A stretch of DNA of 15,697 bases from the NCBI RefSeq assembly GCF_040649515.1, contig NZ_JBEZFP010000188.1:1-15697 (forward strand), given 5' to 3'. Positions 1 to 7,112 of this stretch are shown here, one piece after another (the stretch's first letter is position 1; each line of letters starts with the position of its first letter). The position numbers and the translations under genes are program-made. Below the pieces are notes generated by a model that saw nothing but the letters and a program-made list of their open reading frames with translations, did not search any database and was not told where the DNA came from. The DNA is from Yinghuangia elevatio (GTDB taxonomy: Bacteria > Actinomycetota > Actinomycetes > Streptomycetales > Streptomycetaceae).

Positions 1-27
1 GAGGCCGCCCGATGGTCGGACGGCCTC
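1..27 (-). terminator. Hairpin terminator of the surface-protein gene
   Basis: Read on the minus strand this is a 12-bp stem with a three-base loop. It closes completely in RNA if one G-U pair is allowed. On the plus strand the same position is a C-A mismatch, so the structure favours leftward transcripts. It begins about 48 bases beyond the stop codon at 76-78, where a factor-independent terminator would sit. Any U-tract would lie outside the window. Confidence 0.55.
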
Positions 28-75
28 CCGGTACGGCGCACGGCGGGCGGAGGTGTCACCGCCGGAGTACCTGGG

Positions 76-705
76 TCAGCCGCCGCTCGGGCGCCCGCGG
101 CGGCCGCGGCGCAGCAGCCGGTAGCCGAGGAACAGCCCGGCGCCGCCCGCCAGGGCGATGCCCGCACCGGCCTTGAGCGGGTCGATCGAGTCGGCCGCGG
201 AGCCGACGCCGGTGTCCGCGCCGCCTGCGGGAACCACGTTGCCGAACACGTCCTTGACGGTCGGGGCCCCGGAGCCCGGCGGGACGTCGACGCACGAGAC
301 CTTGAAGACCTTCTGCTTCGCCTTCCCGCTCTCGCCCTCGAAGTTCCAGGTCAGCTTGTACATCCCGTTGGGCAGGGACAGCGGGCCGGTGTGCCCGGTG
401 CCGTCCGCCAGGACGAGTGCCCCGTCGAGGTGCCCGGTGCCCTTCGCCGCCGGCTGCGGGTCGATCGACCAGGTCACCTGCTGGACCGTGTCGAAGTTGA
501 AGGCCGCGAGGTAGAAGCGGCAGACCTTGGGTTCGTTGCGCTGGTCGTCGAACGGCGTGGTCGTCGCGTGGACCTTGACGTCACCGTTGTCACCCGGTGC
601 GCCGTATGCCGACGGCGCTGCCAGGATCAACGATGCACCGGCGGTCGCGACCGACGCGGAGATGGCGAGCCCGCGGAGGGCTCGGCTCGGGTGGGTGGTG
701 TTCAC
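76..705 (-). CDS. Secreted cell-surface protein with C-terminal membrane anchor
   Basis: I predict a 209-residue exported protein held in the membrane by its C-terminus; its function is not recognised. Residues 1-36 form a signal peptide: a basic start (HPSRALRG), a long Ala/Leu/Ser core and an Ala-rich cleavage region (SAYGA). Residues 41-140 form a beta-rich extracellular domain with two cysteines, Cys62 and Cys138, that could form a disulfide. A Gly/Pro/Ala linker, a transmembrane segment (about 177-197) and an Arg-rich tail follow. That is the layout of a sortase substrate, but no LPxTG or LAxTG box is visible; the nearest sequence is GGADTGVG. The frame is open up to 810, but the GTG at 705 is chosen because a GGAG lies six bases upstream and the signal peptide starts there. 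Similar proteins of unknown function are common in Streptomyces (from memory). Confidence 0.8.
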   Translation of the reverse strand: MNTTHPSRALRGLAISASVATAGASLILAAPSAYGAPGDNGDVKVHATTTPFDDQRNEPKVCRFYLAAFNFDTVQQVTWSIDPQPAAKGTGHLDGALVLADGTGHTGPLSLPNGMYKLTWNFEGESGKAKQKVFKVSCVDVPPGSGAPTVKDVFGNVVPAGGADTGVGSAADSIDPLKAGAGIALAGGAGLFLGYRLLRRGRRGRPSGG

Positions 706-735
706 GTGCGGCTCCAGTTTGTGCCGACCGTCCGT

Positions 736-754
736 TAGTCGGATATATCGACTA
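736..754 (-). promoter_or_regulatory. Inverted repeat in AT-rich promoter region of surface-protein gene
   Basis: Perfect 6-bp arms, TAGTCG and CGACTA, flank a GATATAT core. This is one of the few AT-rich spots in the region. It lies 31-49 bases upstream of the GTG at 705, where a promoter -10 element or operator would be expected. No convincing -35 element was found. Confidence 0.4.
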
Positions 755-850
755 TTGGCTGGAGTCGGTCCGCAGCCGGGCACGACGGCGCCGACACTCG
801 TGAAAGTCACCCGACTGCACGAGCCGAGCCGGGTGAGGCTTCTCCATTGG

Positions 851-930
851 GAGGCACCGGGAGGGCCCGGTAGGCACCGGGAGGGCCCGGCAGGCCCCGG
901 GAGGGCCCGGCAGGCCCCGGGAGGCTCCGG
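851..930. repeat. Decameric GC-rich tandem array (8 units)
   Basis: Eight consecutive 10-bp units all fit NAGGNNCCGG, and adjacent units pair into imperfect 20-bp repeats. Each 20-bp unit contains CCGGG-AGGG-CCCGG, which can fold into a small hairpin. The array starts 18 bases beyond the stop of the PQQ-repeat lipoprotein gene, so it may help end that transcript. It separates that gene from the promoter of the surface-protein gene. Confidence 0.85.
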
Positions 931-948
931 TGGGAAGGCTCACCCCCG

Positions 949-2253
949 TCAAGGCCGCAGGGCGAACAGCCGGCTGCGGCCGATGGCGATTCCGGCGACC
1001 AGGTCCGCGGAGACGACCAGTGGCTCGGCCAGTTCGCTTCCGGTGTCGTACCACCACAGTCGCCGGCCCGTGGCGACGTCGATCGCGTGCAGGCCTCGGC
1101 GCCCGTCGTGCATGCAGACGACACCTGCCGTCGGAAGGACCGTGTCGGTGCTCATGCCGCCGGCGTCGTACCACCAGCGGCGGTGCCCGGTCGCGGCGTC
1201 GTACGCGGCCAGACCGCCGTACGATTCGCCCTCCGCTTCGTCGCCTTGCAGGTCGTAGCGCCCCACCGAAGTGAACAGCGTCCCGCTGTCGACGACGTGT
1301 ATCGCCTGGCTCGGCCATTTGTGGCCGGGGATGCCGGCCTTGATCCGCCACAACCGTCGCCCGGACGCCCGGTCGAGCGCCACGACCAGGTCTCCGGCCT
1401 CGGCGTACACGAGGTCGCCGGCGACCGACACATGCTGCGGGTCTTCGGCCGGGAACTCCCACCGCGGTACGCCGGTCGCCAACTCCCGTGCGATGAAACC
1501 GGTTTCGTACGTCGCACCGAACACGACCCCGTCGCGCACCCTGGGGCTCGTGAGGCCCGCGGTCACGGCGGTCCATCGGACGACGCCGGTCGCCTGGTCG
1601 ATCACGGTGAGGTCGGCGCCCAGCCCGTACGTCACGAAGAATCCGCCACCCGCGGTTGCCCGGCCGGGACTTCGCGGCAGCACGACGCGCCACCGTTCCC
1701 GACCGGTGGCCGCGTCCAGGGCGAGGAGCGTGCCGCTCTGATCCGCGGCGGTCGCGCCGCGGGACTGCATCAGCAGCATGCCGTCGGCGACGAGCAGCAT
1801 CTCGAACCGGTATCCGGCGCCTGGCGCACGCCACCGCTCGCGACCCGTGGCCGCGTCGAGGCAGAGCCATTCCCGCCGGCCGCCGGTGTCCTCGGGGATG
1901 AGGACGCCGTCGGCGCGGTCCCACCACACCCTGTACGGCCGCCCGACCGGACGCACCCAGAGCTCGGCGCCGGTGGCCGCGTCCAACTGGACGAGGCGCT
2001 GCGACGGAAGGAACTCCAGTGCGAGCAACGTGCCCGGGGGCCCTGCCACCAGAGCGTCGACGGTGCCGGTCTCGCGCACCCAGACCGGCTCCCGGACCTC
2101 ACTCGTCGGCAGCTCCGGGCGGCCGGTGTCCCGGTTCGGCCATCCGCAACCGGACACGCCGAGCGCCGATGCGCCGGCGAACCCGGCCAGACCGAGGAAG
2201 CCGCGCCTGCTGAGCCTCGTCGGTCGGCCGCCCGCGTGTGGTGTGCCCTGCAT
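949..2253 (-). CDS. Tat-exported lipoprotein with PQQ-like beta-propeller
   Basis: This is a 434-residue predicted lipoprotein. It starts with a twin-arginine signal (SRRGFLG, residues 15-21) followed by a lipobox VSGC with Cys36 as the likely lipidated residue. The body carries eight PQQ-like/quinoprotein repeats recognisable by (D/E)xA(T/S)GxxxW. They sit at roughly residues 91, 133, 180, 219, 257, 294, 352 and 392, as expected for an eight-bladed propeller such as in PQQ dehydrogenases or BamB-like scaffolds. No cytochrome motif or dehydrogenase catalytic region accompanies them, so a binding or scaffold role is more likely than catalysis. The frame extends upstream to 2403, but ATG 2253 is chosen because a GGGGGCGG lies just upstream and the Tat motif is at the proper distance. 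Conserved partners are not evident. Confidence 0.85.
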   Translation of the reverse strand: MQGTPHAGGRPTRLSRRGFLGLAGFAGASALGVSGCGWPNRDTGRPELPTSEVREPVWVRETGTVDALVAGPPGTLLALEFLPSQRLVQLDAATGAELWVRPVGRPYRVWWDRADGVLIPEDTGGRREWLCLDAATGRERWRAPGAGYRFEMLLVADGMLLMQSRGATAADQSGTLLALDAATGRERWRVVLPRSPGRATAGGGFFVTYGLGADLTVIDQATGVVRWTAVTAGLTSPRVRDGVVFGATYETGFIARELATGVPRWEFPAEDPQHVSVAGDLVYAEAGDLVVALDRASGRRLWRIKAGIPGHKWPSQAIHVVDSGTLFTSVGRYDLQGDEAEGESYGGLAAYDAATGHRRWWYDAGGMSTDTVLPTAGVVCMHDGRRGLHAIDVATGRRLWWYDTGSELAEPLVVSADLVAGIAIGRSRLFALRP

Positions 2254-2439
2254 GATCCGCCCCCGATGGCTCGACGAACGCCTGTGCCCTGGACGGTGCT
2301 TCCGGCCCGCGACGGCACAGTTGGCGCCCGACGGCCGACGCGGGCCCGACGCGCGCCGAGCCGGATCGTATGCCGCCACGGCGTGCCGCCGCCTCAGGCC
2401 CACCCCTGATTCCGGCCCGGCAGTCGGCGACCACGCAGC

Positions 2440-3447
2440 TCAGGCCAGGCGGCTGACGACCTTGTCGGCGAAGGTGCGCATGAAGGCGATCGGGTCGGGG
2501 ACGAACTGCGCGACGACGAGGTTGTGGATGCCCGCCTCCTCGATCTCGGCGAGCCGGTCCGCGCAGTACTCGATCGGACCGGCGACGGTGGAGTGGCCCG
2601 CGAGCCAGGCGGTCAGGCCGAGTTCGTCGACGAGGGCCGCGTTGTGCGCCGCGGTCTCGGGTGACGCGTGGTGGGTGGAGTCGTAACGCCGCTTGAGCTC
2701 CTCGACCTTGGGCACCAGTGCGGGCGGCAGGCCCTTGCCTTCCGTGGTGAAGCGGAAGACGTGGTTCGCGGTGCCGGCCAGGACGGAGCGGACCTGGGCG
2801 ATGCCCTCGGCCTCGGTGGCGGCGGGGACGACGTTGGCCATGCACCAGATCTCGAGGTCGGCCAGGGTACGTCCGGCTTCGGCCGCGCCCTCGGCGATGT
2901 GCGCCAGATTGCGCGTATACGCCTCGCGGGTCAGGGAGTTGGACAGGATGACGCCGTCCGCGCTGCGTCCGGCGGCGCGCAGGGTGCGGGGGCCCTCGGC
3001 GGCCATCCACACCGGGGTCCGGGACGGTGCCCAGCGTTGCACGAGGTCGGTGCCCTGCCAGGTGGCGTGGCCACCGCGGGTGAGGGCGCGCACCGTGCGG
3101 ACGTACGTCTCGGTCTCGTCGACGGTGCCGGGTCGTACGCCGATGTTGCGCAGTGCGGAGTCGCCGGAGGCGATGCCGAGGACGAACCGGCCGCCGCTGA
3201 TGTGCTGGAGCGCGGAGGCGGCGGACGCGGCGACGGCAGGGTGGCGGGTCTTGGGGTTGGAGACGGTGATGCCGAGGCGCTGGGTGGTGGTGCGCTGTGC
3301 CGCGAAGGCGAGCGAGACGTACGGGTCGGCCCACAGGGACTGCGAGTCGCCGGTGGTGAGCATGGCGTACCCGCAGTCGGCGGCGACGTCGAGCCAGGCG
3401 GCGTAGTCGTCGAAGTTCTTGACGGTGGTGCCGGTGGCGAACTTCAC
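2440..3447 (-). CDS. LLM-class flavin-dependent oxidoreductase
   Basis: This 335-residue protein belongs to the luciferase-like monooxygenase family, whose members use reduced FMN or F420 to oxidise or reduce small organic substrates. The family pattern is visible: an N-terminal FATGTTV strand, SNPKTRHPAV around residues 63-72, and ISGGRFVLGIASGDSAL around 83-99, the typical cofactor-pocket loop. Length and full-span coverage suggest an intact enzyme. The start is a GTG at 3447 with GGAGG nine bases upstream. It overlaps the stop of the amidohydrolase gene by four bases (GTGA), so the two are probably translationally coupled. It is the last gene of the leftward set divergent from the IclR gene. 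The F420 or FMN preference and the substrate cannot be told from sequence alone. Confidence 0.88.
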   Translation of the reverse strand: MKFATGTTVKNFDDYAAWLDVAADCGYAMLTTGDSQSLWADPYVSLAFAAQRTTTQRLGITVSNPKTRHPAVAASAASALQHISGGRFVLGIASGDSALRNIGVRPGTVDETETYVRTVRALTRGGHATWQGTDLVQRWAPSRTPVWMAAEGPRTLRAAGRSADGVILSNSLTREAYTRNLAHIAEGAAEAGRTLADLEIWCMANVVPAATEAEGIAQVRSVLAGTANHVFRFTTEGKGLPPALVPKVEELKRRYDSTHHASPETAAHNAALVDELGLTAWLAGHSTVAGPIEYCADRLAEIEEAGIHNLVVAQFVPDPIAFMRTFADKVVSRLA

Positions 3448-4328
3448 GAGGTGGCACCTCCGTTCGCCAGGCCGAGGATGCGGCGCGTGTTGTCGGCGAG
3501 GATCTGCCGCTTGTCGTCGTCGGGCAGTTCCGAGTCAAGGATCTGGCCGAGTACGTGGGTGCGCCGGTAGCCCAGGGGAGGGGAGTACAGGTCGGTGCCG
3601 AAAACGAGGCGGGACGCACCGTGGCGGCGTACGAACGGCTCGACGAGGTCGAAGGTGTAGGCCAGCGAGGTGTCGAAGACGAGGTTGGGGGCCAACTCGC
3701 CGACCGAGAGCGCTTGTTGGCACTGCTCGAAGGAGGAGAACGCGTCGAGGACCACCATGGTGAGGTCGGGGAAGTCCCTTCCGAGTTCCTGGACTTGCCA
3801 CAGCGCTTCGTTCGCCGATTCGCCGATGGCGTGGACGAAGGGGACGAGGCCGCGCTCGCCGCAGCGTTCGATGATGGCGCGGACGAGCGGCGAGCCGACG
3901 GCGACGCCGTGGAAGCGGGCGTGGATGCTGATGCCGCGCAGGCCGAGTTCGTCGGCGCAGCGGTCGATCTCGGCGAGTCCGGCGGGCCCGTACAGCGGTT
4001 CGGTGACGCCGATCGCGGCCGGGAACCGGTCGGGGACCGCGTCGCGGTACGCCGCGATGGCGTCGTTGACGCGGCGGGTGTCGGTCAGCCCGTTCGGGCG
4101 CAGGTAGCTGTGCCCGGGGATCACCACGGCCTGGCCGACCCCGTTGCGGTCCATCGTGGCCAGGCGGGTGTTCCGGTCGTCGGCGATACCCCTGTCATCG
4201 CCGGAGTCGGCGCCGGACGCGCCTGACCGTCCGGAGGCTTCGGAGGGGACGGACGGCCCCGCCAGCCCTGACGGGCCGGACACATCGGCCACGTGGTGGT
4301 GGCAGTCGAGAACGTGGAAATCGGTCAT
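3444..4328 (-). CDS. Amidohydrolase family (Amidohydro_2-type) metal-dependent hydrolase or decarboxylase
   Basis: This 294-residue TIM-barrel metalloenzyme resembles the amidohydrolase-2 group, which includes ACMSD- and resorcylate-decarboxylase-like enzymes. Seen directly: the metal-binding DCHHHV near the N-terminus, ISIHARFH and PFVHAIGE in mid-protein, and the late acid in VFGTDLYS. Between the HHH strand and the next conserved helix, roughly residues 15-50, lies a low-complexity Ser/Gly/Asp-rich insert that looks like a disordered loop or domesticated repeat. The start is ATG 4328 with GAGAGG eight bases upstream; an in-frame ATG six codons earlier is less well placed. It overlaps the LLM gene by four bases, and a 104-bp gap separates it from the upstream NTF2 pair. 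Hydrolysis or decarboxylation of a cyclic product is plausible. The substrate is unknown. Confidence 0.85.
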   Translation of the reverse strand: MTDFHVLDCHHHVADVSGPSGLAGPSVPSEASGRSGASGADSGDDRGIADDRNTRLATMDRNGVGQAVVIPGHSYLRPNGLTDTRRVNDAIAAYRDAVPDRFPAAIGVTEPLYGPAGLAEIDRCADELGLRGISIHARFHGVAVGSPLVRAIIERCGERGLVPFVHAIGESANEALWQVQELGRDFPDLTMVVLDAFSSFEQCQQALSVGELAPNLVFDTSLAYTFDLVEPFVRRHGASRLVFGTDLYSPPLGYRRTHVLGQILDSELPDDDKRQILADNTRRILGLANGGATS

Positions 4329-4432
4329 GTCGCGGTCCTCTCGCACGCGCGGAACGGCGCGCTCTCGCGGCGGCTTGGGGGAGCCCGTGACGCCCCCGCC
4401 GAACTCCTGGGGACAACAGGCTCGGTGGGATG

Positions 4433-4891
4433 TCAGTCCACGACGAACAGGTCACGTGTGCCGAGTTCGGCGGTGACCTCCTGCCGCCACGTGGCCAGCC
4501 GCCAGCCGTGGGCGGTGCGCACCGCGTTGGCGTGGTACCAACCGAAGCACTCGTACGTCAGCGCCGCGTGCCTGCCCGCGCCGATGTGGTGCACGCGCAT
4601 CTTGACGGTCAGTTCGGCCCGGTCGCCGTCGACGGTGACGCGGTGGTTGCCGAGCAGGTGCTGTGTCGGGCCGCAGGCGTCCAGATAGCCGCGGATCATG
4701 CCGACCACGGTCCGCCGCCCGTTGATGACGTGCTGGCCGTTGTAGTCGGCGGCCACGTCCTCGGTGAACACGTCGTCGAGCGCCGCCCAGTCGCGGCGGT
4801 CCAGAGCGTCGGCGTACGCGTTGGCCAGGTCGGTCACCGCGAATCGGTCGGCCGCGGCCGTCTTGTGCGCGGCGGACTCGTGCGTGGTCAT
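4433..4891 (-). CDS. NTF2-like/SnoaL-like protein (second of a tandem pair)
   Basis: This 152-residue protein has an NTF2-like fold, a cone-shaped alpha+beta barrel used by small cyclases, isomerases, dehydratases and ring-hydroxylase beta subunits. Family features are an N-terminal helix pair (DLANAYADALDRRDWAALDDVF), then TEDVAADYNG, HLLGNHRVTVDGDRAELTV and the closing strand GWRLATWRQEV. The start ATG 4891 overlaps the stop of the preceding NTF2-like gene (ATGA), so the two are probably translated together in equal amounts. Charged and aromatic pocket residues (Asp, His, Tyr, Trp) are present, so it could be catalytic. It is related to but clearly diverged from its neighbour, so a recent duplication is unlikely. 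The exact reaction cannot be assigned. Confidence 0.82.
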   Translation of the reverse strand: MTTHESAAHKTAAADRFAVTDLANAYADALDRRDWAALDDVFTEDVAADYNGQHVINGRRTVVGMIRGYLDACGPTQHLLGNHRVTVDGDRAELTVKMRVHHIGAGRHAALTYECFGWYHANAVRTAHGWRLATWRQEVTAELGTRDLFVVD

Positions 4892-5355
4892 GCCGCCCCC
4901 TGGGGGAGTCCGCCGGCCAACGGGTCGATGCGAAGGCGCGCCACCCGGGTCGAGGCGATGCGCCACGCGCCGCGTTCGATCCGGTATTCGTCGTGGTAGT
5001 GCCCGTACCCGTGGAAGCCCTGCGGGGCGCCCGCGGACGGGAACTCGACGTAGTCGAACATCGCCCACACCCCAGTCGCCGCGGCGGCGGAGGTGAAGGT
5101 GATCTCCGGCATGTGGCCGTGGTGCACCGTGCGCAGCGGGGCCAGCACCTCGGACATGAACGCGATGATCGCGTCGCCGCCCTCGTTGGCGAACCCGTCG
5201 ATGTCCATCCGCGCGTCGTCGGTGAACACCTCCCGCATGGCGGCCCAGTCTTTGGTGTCCATGAGTCGGAAGTAGCGGGCCTTGAGCTGCTTGATGTCCT
5301 CGATCGCCGCGAGCCGTTCGACCACCGGCAGCGGTTCGGAGCCGGGTGAAGCCAC
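4888..5355 (-). CDS. NTF2-like/SnoaL-like protein (first of a tandem pair)
   Basis: This 155-residue NTF2-fold protein is the first gene leftward from the IclR intergenic region. It shows the SnoaL_4-type start (IEDIKQLKARYFRLMDTKDW), then VFTDDARMDIDG, a central strand with TVHHGHMPEI (a possible His-rich active site) and the closing GAWRIASTRVARLRIDP. The GTG at 5355 is chosen as start because GGAGG lies four bases upstream. Its stop overlaps the next gene's ATG. Proteins of this kind beside amidohydrolases and flavin oxidoreductases often act on ring compounds in actinobacterial catabolic or polyketide gene sets, but that is an inference here. The IclR product encoded divergently is the likely regulator. 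Confidence 0.83.
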   Translation of the reverse strand: MASPGSEPLPVVERLAAIEDIKQLKARYFRLMDTKDWAAMREVFTDDARMDIDGFANEGGDAIIAFMSEVLAPLRTVHHGHMPEITFTSAAAATGVWAMFDYVEFPSAGAPQGFHGYGHYHDEYRIERGAWRIASTRVARLRIDPLAGGLPQGAA

Positions 5356-5490
5356 GAAGCCTCCAATGACAAATATTCAACACGTACTGTCGAGCGGGTA
5401 CGGTAGCCCTGCTCACCAACGAGATCAACAGGCAGACCGCGCCGACCTGGGATGGCGCCGGCGGCCGAAAGCGAAGGAGGAAGTCGACCC
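5356..5490. promoter_or_regulatory. Divergent promoter region between NTF2-like operon and IclR gene
   Basis: This 135-bp region between divergent starts holds an AT-rich island (about 5364-5384, with AATATT at its centre) close to the NTF2-like start. A loose direct repeat of GTACNGT lies around 5385-5408. The IclR gene's strong site AAGGAGG is at 5474-5480. IclR proteins commonly bind such shared regions and control both directions. No textbook -35/-10 pair or clear operator was identified. Confidence 0.5.
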
Positions 5491-6426
5491 GTGACCGCCG
5501 CCGAGAGCCGTGACGCGTGGTCCGCGATGCCGTCCCCGCCAACCGACCGGGTGGTCGCCGTCGTCGAGTTCCTCGCCTCCCGGCCCGCCGAACCGGCCAC
5601 CGTCGCCGAACTCGTCCGCCACCTCGGCTTCAACCGCGCGACCTGCCACGCGGTCCTGGCCGCGCTGGTCCGCTCCGGCTGGGTGCTCCGCGATCCGGCG
5701 GAGAAGACCTTCACCCCCGGCCCCGCGCTCATCGCCCTCGGCCGCGCCGCCGAATCCGGCGTCCCCGCCGCACGCGCCGCGGACGGCGAACTCGCCGTCC
5801 TCGCCAAGGACCTCGGCCTGACCGCCACCATCAGCTACCCCAGCGGCGACCACATCGTCGTCGGCAGCCGCAGCCCCGCGACCCCGAGCGGCGGCGACAC
5901 GGTACGCGTCGGCCAGCGCTACCCGTTCGCGCCCCCGTACGGCCCCGGCCTCGTCGCGTGGGGGACCGCCGCCGACATCGAGCGCTGGCTCGGCCGCGCC
6001 CCCCGCACCGACGACGCCGGCCTCCGCCGCTTCCACGACGTCCTGGCCGCCGTCCGCCGCCGCGGCTACACCGTCGAGAGCATGACCGCGGCGTCCCGGC
6101 GCCTGGGCGAGGTCCTGGCCGAACTCGACTCGCTGTCCCCACGCCAACGCCCGGCCGTCACCGAACTGCTCCACGAGATCGGCGGCATCGAGTACCTCGA
6201 CGACGACCTGCGGGACGGACAGCCGTACCCCATCAGCGTCATGTCGGCCCCCGCGTTCGCCGGGGACGGCACCGCCGCACTCAACATCAGCGTGCACGTG
6301 TGGCGCGACCTCGACCCGCCCACCATCCGGGTCATCGGCGAACGGCTGCTGACGGCCTCCCACGCCGTCACGCGCGAACTGCGCGGAACGACCCCGCCGG
6401 ACTTCCCCGCCGCCACCCGGCGCTGA
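5491..6426 (+). CDS. IclR-family transcriptional regulator
   Basis: This 311-residue protein has an N-terminal winged helix-turn-helix (about residues 20-80; ATVAELVRHLGFNRATCHAV is the recognition region). A C-terminal IclR effector domain follows (FAPPYGPGLVAWGT and onward). It is a little longer than the usual 250-280 residues. GTG 5491 is preferred over the upstream in-frame ATG at 5452 because AAGGAGG lies ten bases before it and the earlier start would add only a non-conserved tail. It is transcribed away from the NTF2/amidohydrolase/LLM set, the classic arrangement of an IclR regulator with its target catabolic operon. IclR proteins may repress or activate, and the effector is unknown. 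Confidence 0.9.
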   Translation: MTAAESRDAWSAMPSPPTDRVVAVVEFLASRPAEPATVAELVRHLGFNRATCHAVLAALVRSGWVLRDPAEKTFTPGPALIALGRAAESGVPAARAADGELAVLAKDLGLTATISYPSGDHIVVGSRSPATPSGGDTVRVGQRYPFAPPYGPGLVAWGTAADIERWLGRAPRTDDAGLRRFHDVLAAVRRRGYTVESMTAASRRLGEVLAELDSLSPRQRPAVTELLHEIGGIEYLDDDLRDGQPYPISVMSAPAFAGDGTAALNISVHVWRDLDPPTIRVIGERLLTASHAVTRELRGTTPPDFPAATRR

Positions 6427-6462
6427 CCCGGAACCGACCGCCGCGCACTTCGTCGAGCCGTC

Positions 6463-6491
6463 GAGGCCGGGCCCGCCGCAACCCGGCTCTC
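6463..6491. terminator. Possible bidirectional terminator between IclR and VOC genes
   Basis: GCCGGG and CCCGGC form a perfect 6-bp stem with a ten-base loop. A further GAG/CTC pairing becomes possible across one bulged base. It lies in the 112-bp gap between two convergent genes. No T-tract follows on either strand, so this is only a candidate. Confidence 0.35.
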
Positions 6492-6538
6492 CGAAGCCCG
6501 CGCGACAGCTGTTGCCGACGGCGTGCGGTGCGCCCCCC

Positions 6539-6973
6539 TCAGTCGAGGCAGAACTCGTTCCCCTCGATGTCCCGCATCCCGATGCACGACTCGTTGAACT
6601 CGTCGGCGATGAGCAGCCGTTCGCGGACCGCACCGAGCGCGACAAGTCGTGCGCACTCGGCTTCGAGGGCGGCGAGGCGCTCTTCCCCGACGAGCCCGGT
6701 GCCGACCCGTACGTCGAGATGCACCCGGTTCTTGACGACCTTGCCTTCGGGAACGCGCTGGAAGAACAGTCGCGGGCCCACCCCCGAGGGATCGGCACAA
6801 GCGAACGCGGCGCCCCGGCGTTCGGGCGGCAGCGAGCGCTCGTAGTCGTCCCAACTGGCAAACCCCTCGGGCGGGGGCGGTACGACGTATCCCAGCACCT
6901 CGCACCAGAAGCGAGCGACGCGCTCCGGCTCCGCGCAGTCGAAAGTGACCTGAATCTTCCTGATCGACACCAT
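6539..6973 (-). CDS. VOC-family (glyoxalase/bleomycin-resistance fold) protein
   Basis: This 144-residue single VOC module contains two beta-alpha-beta-beta-beta motifs. Family signs are the opening strand VSIRKIQVTFDCAEPERVARFW, the mid-protein NRVHLDV (residues 82-88; the His is a usual metal ligand) and the ending MRDIEGNEFCLD with the terminal acid ligand region. Members act as dioxygenases, glyoxalases, epimerases or drug-binding proteins. This type is generally annotated only as VOC or glyoxalase-like. ATG 6973 is chosen because homology-like sequence starts there, though the ribosome binding site (GTGGACC) is weak. The frame is open further upstream but that part is low-complexity GC-rich sequence. 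The gene is convergent with IclR. Confidence 0.85.
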   Translation of the reverse strand: MVSIRKIQVTFDCAEPERVARFWCEVLGYVVPPPPEGFASWDDYERSLPPERRGAAFACADPSGVGPRLFFQRVPEGKVVKNRVHLDVRVGTGLVGEERLAALEAECARLVALGAVRERLLIADEFNESCIGMRDIEGNEFCLD

Positions 6974-7003
6974 CGGTCCACGGTAGCGCGCACTGGTCGC
7001 CGG

Positions 7004-7052
7004 GCCGGCCAGGGCAGGGCCGGGTAGGACTCGGCCGGGCCGGGCAGGGTCG
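7004..7052. repeat. Low-complexity GGGCCGGGCAGG-type repeats
   Basis: Short imperfect copies of GGGCCGG and GGGCAGGG alternate here, 30 bases upstream of the VOC gene. They resemble the decameric arrays at 851-930 and 14041-14140 but are less regular. Confidence 0.5.
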
Positions 7053-7061
7053 CGGCTTCCC

Positions 7062-7079
7062 GCGGCGGCCGGCCGCCGC
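7062..7079. promoter_or_regulatory. Perfect 18-bp palindrome in divergent intergenic region
   Basis: GCGGCGGCCGGCCGCCGC is identical to its reverse complement. It lies between the leftward VOC gene (start 6973) and the rightward interrupted frame (7113). It could be an operator for a dimeric regulator or a cruciform/hairpin element. In 72% GC DNA such palindromes are not vanishingly rare, so the call is tentative. Confidence 0.35.
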
Positions 7080-7112
7080 ACGCGAACGTGGCCGAGATGA
7101 CCGGCAAGCGCC

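Noticed and set aside
851..930. CRISPR array
   Set aside because: Units are directly adjacent 10/20-mers with no unique spacers.
752..1927. A long minus-strand frame inside the PQQ-repeat lipoprotein gene
   Set aside because: Arg/Pro-rich shadow frame typical of high-GC DNA. It also runs through the decameric repeat array.
2668..3570. Plus-strand frame opposite the LLM oxidoreductase
   Set aside because: Gly-rich antisense frame with no family pattern, overlapping a well-supported gene.
5452..5490. Upstream ATG as start of the IclR gene
   Set aside because: No ribosome binding site before it, whereas AAGGAGG is well placed for GTG 5491.
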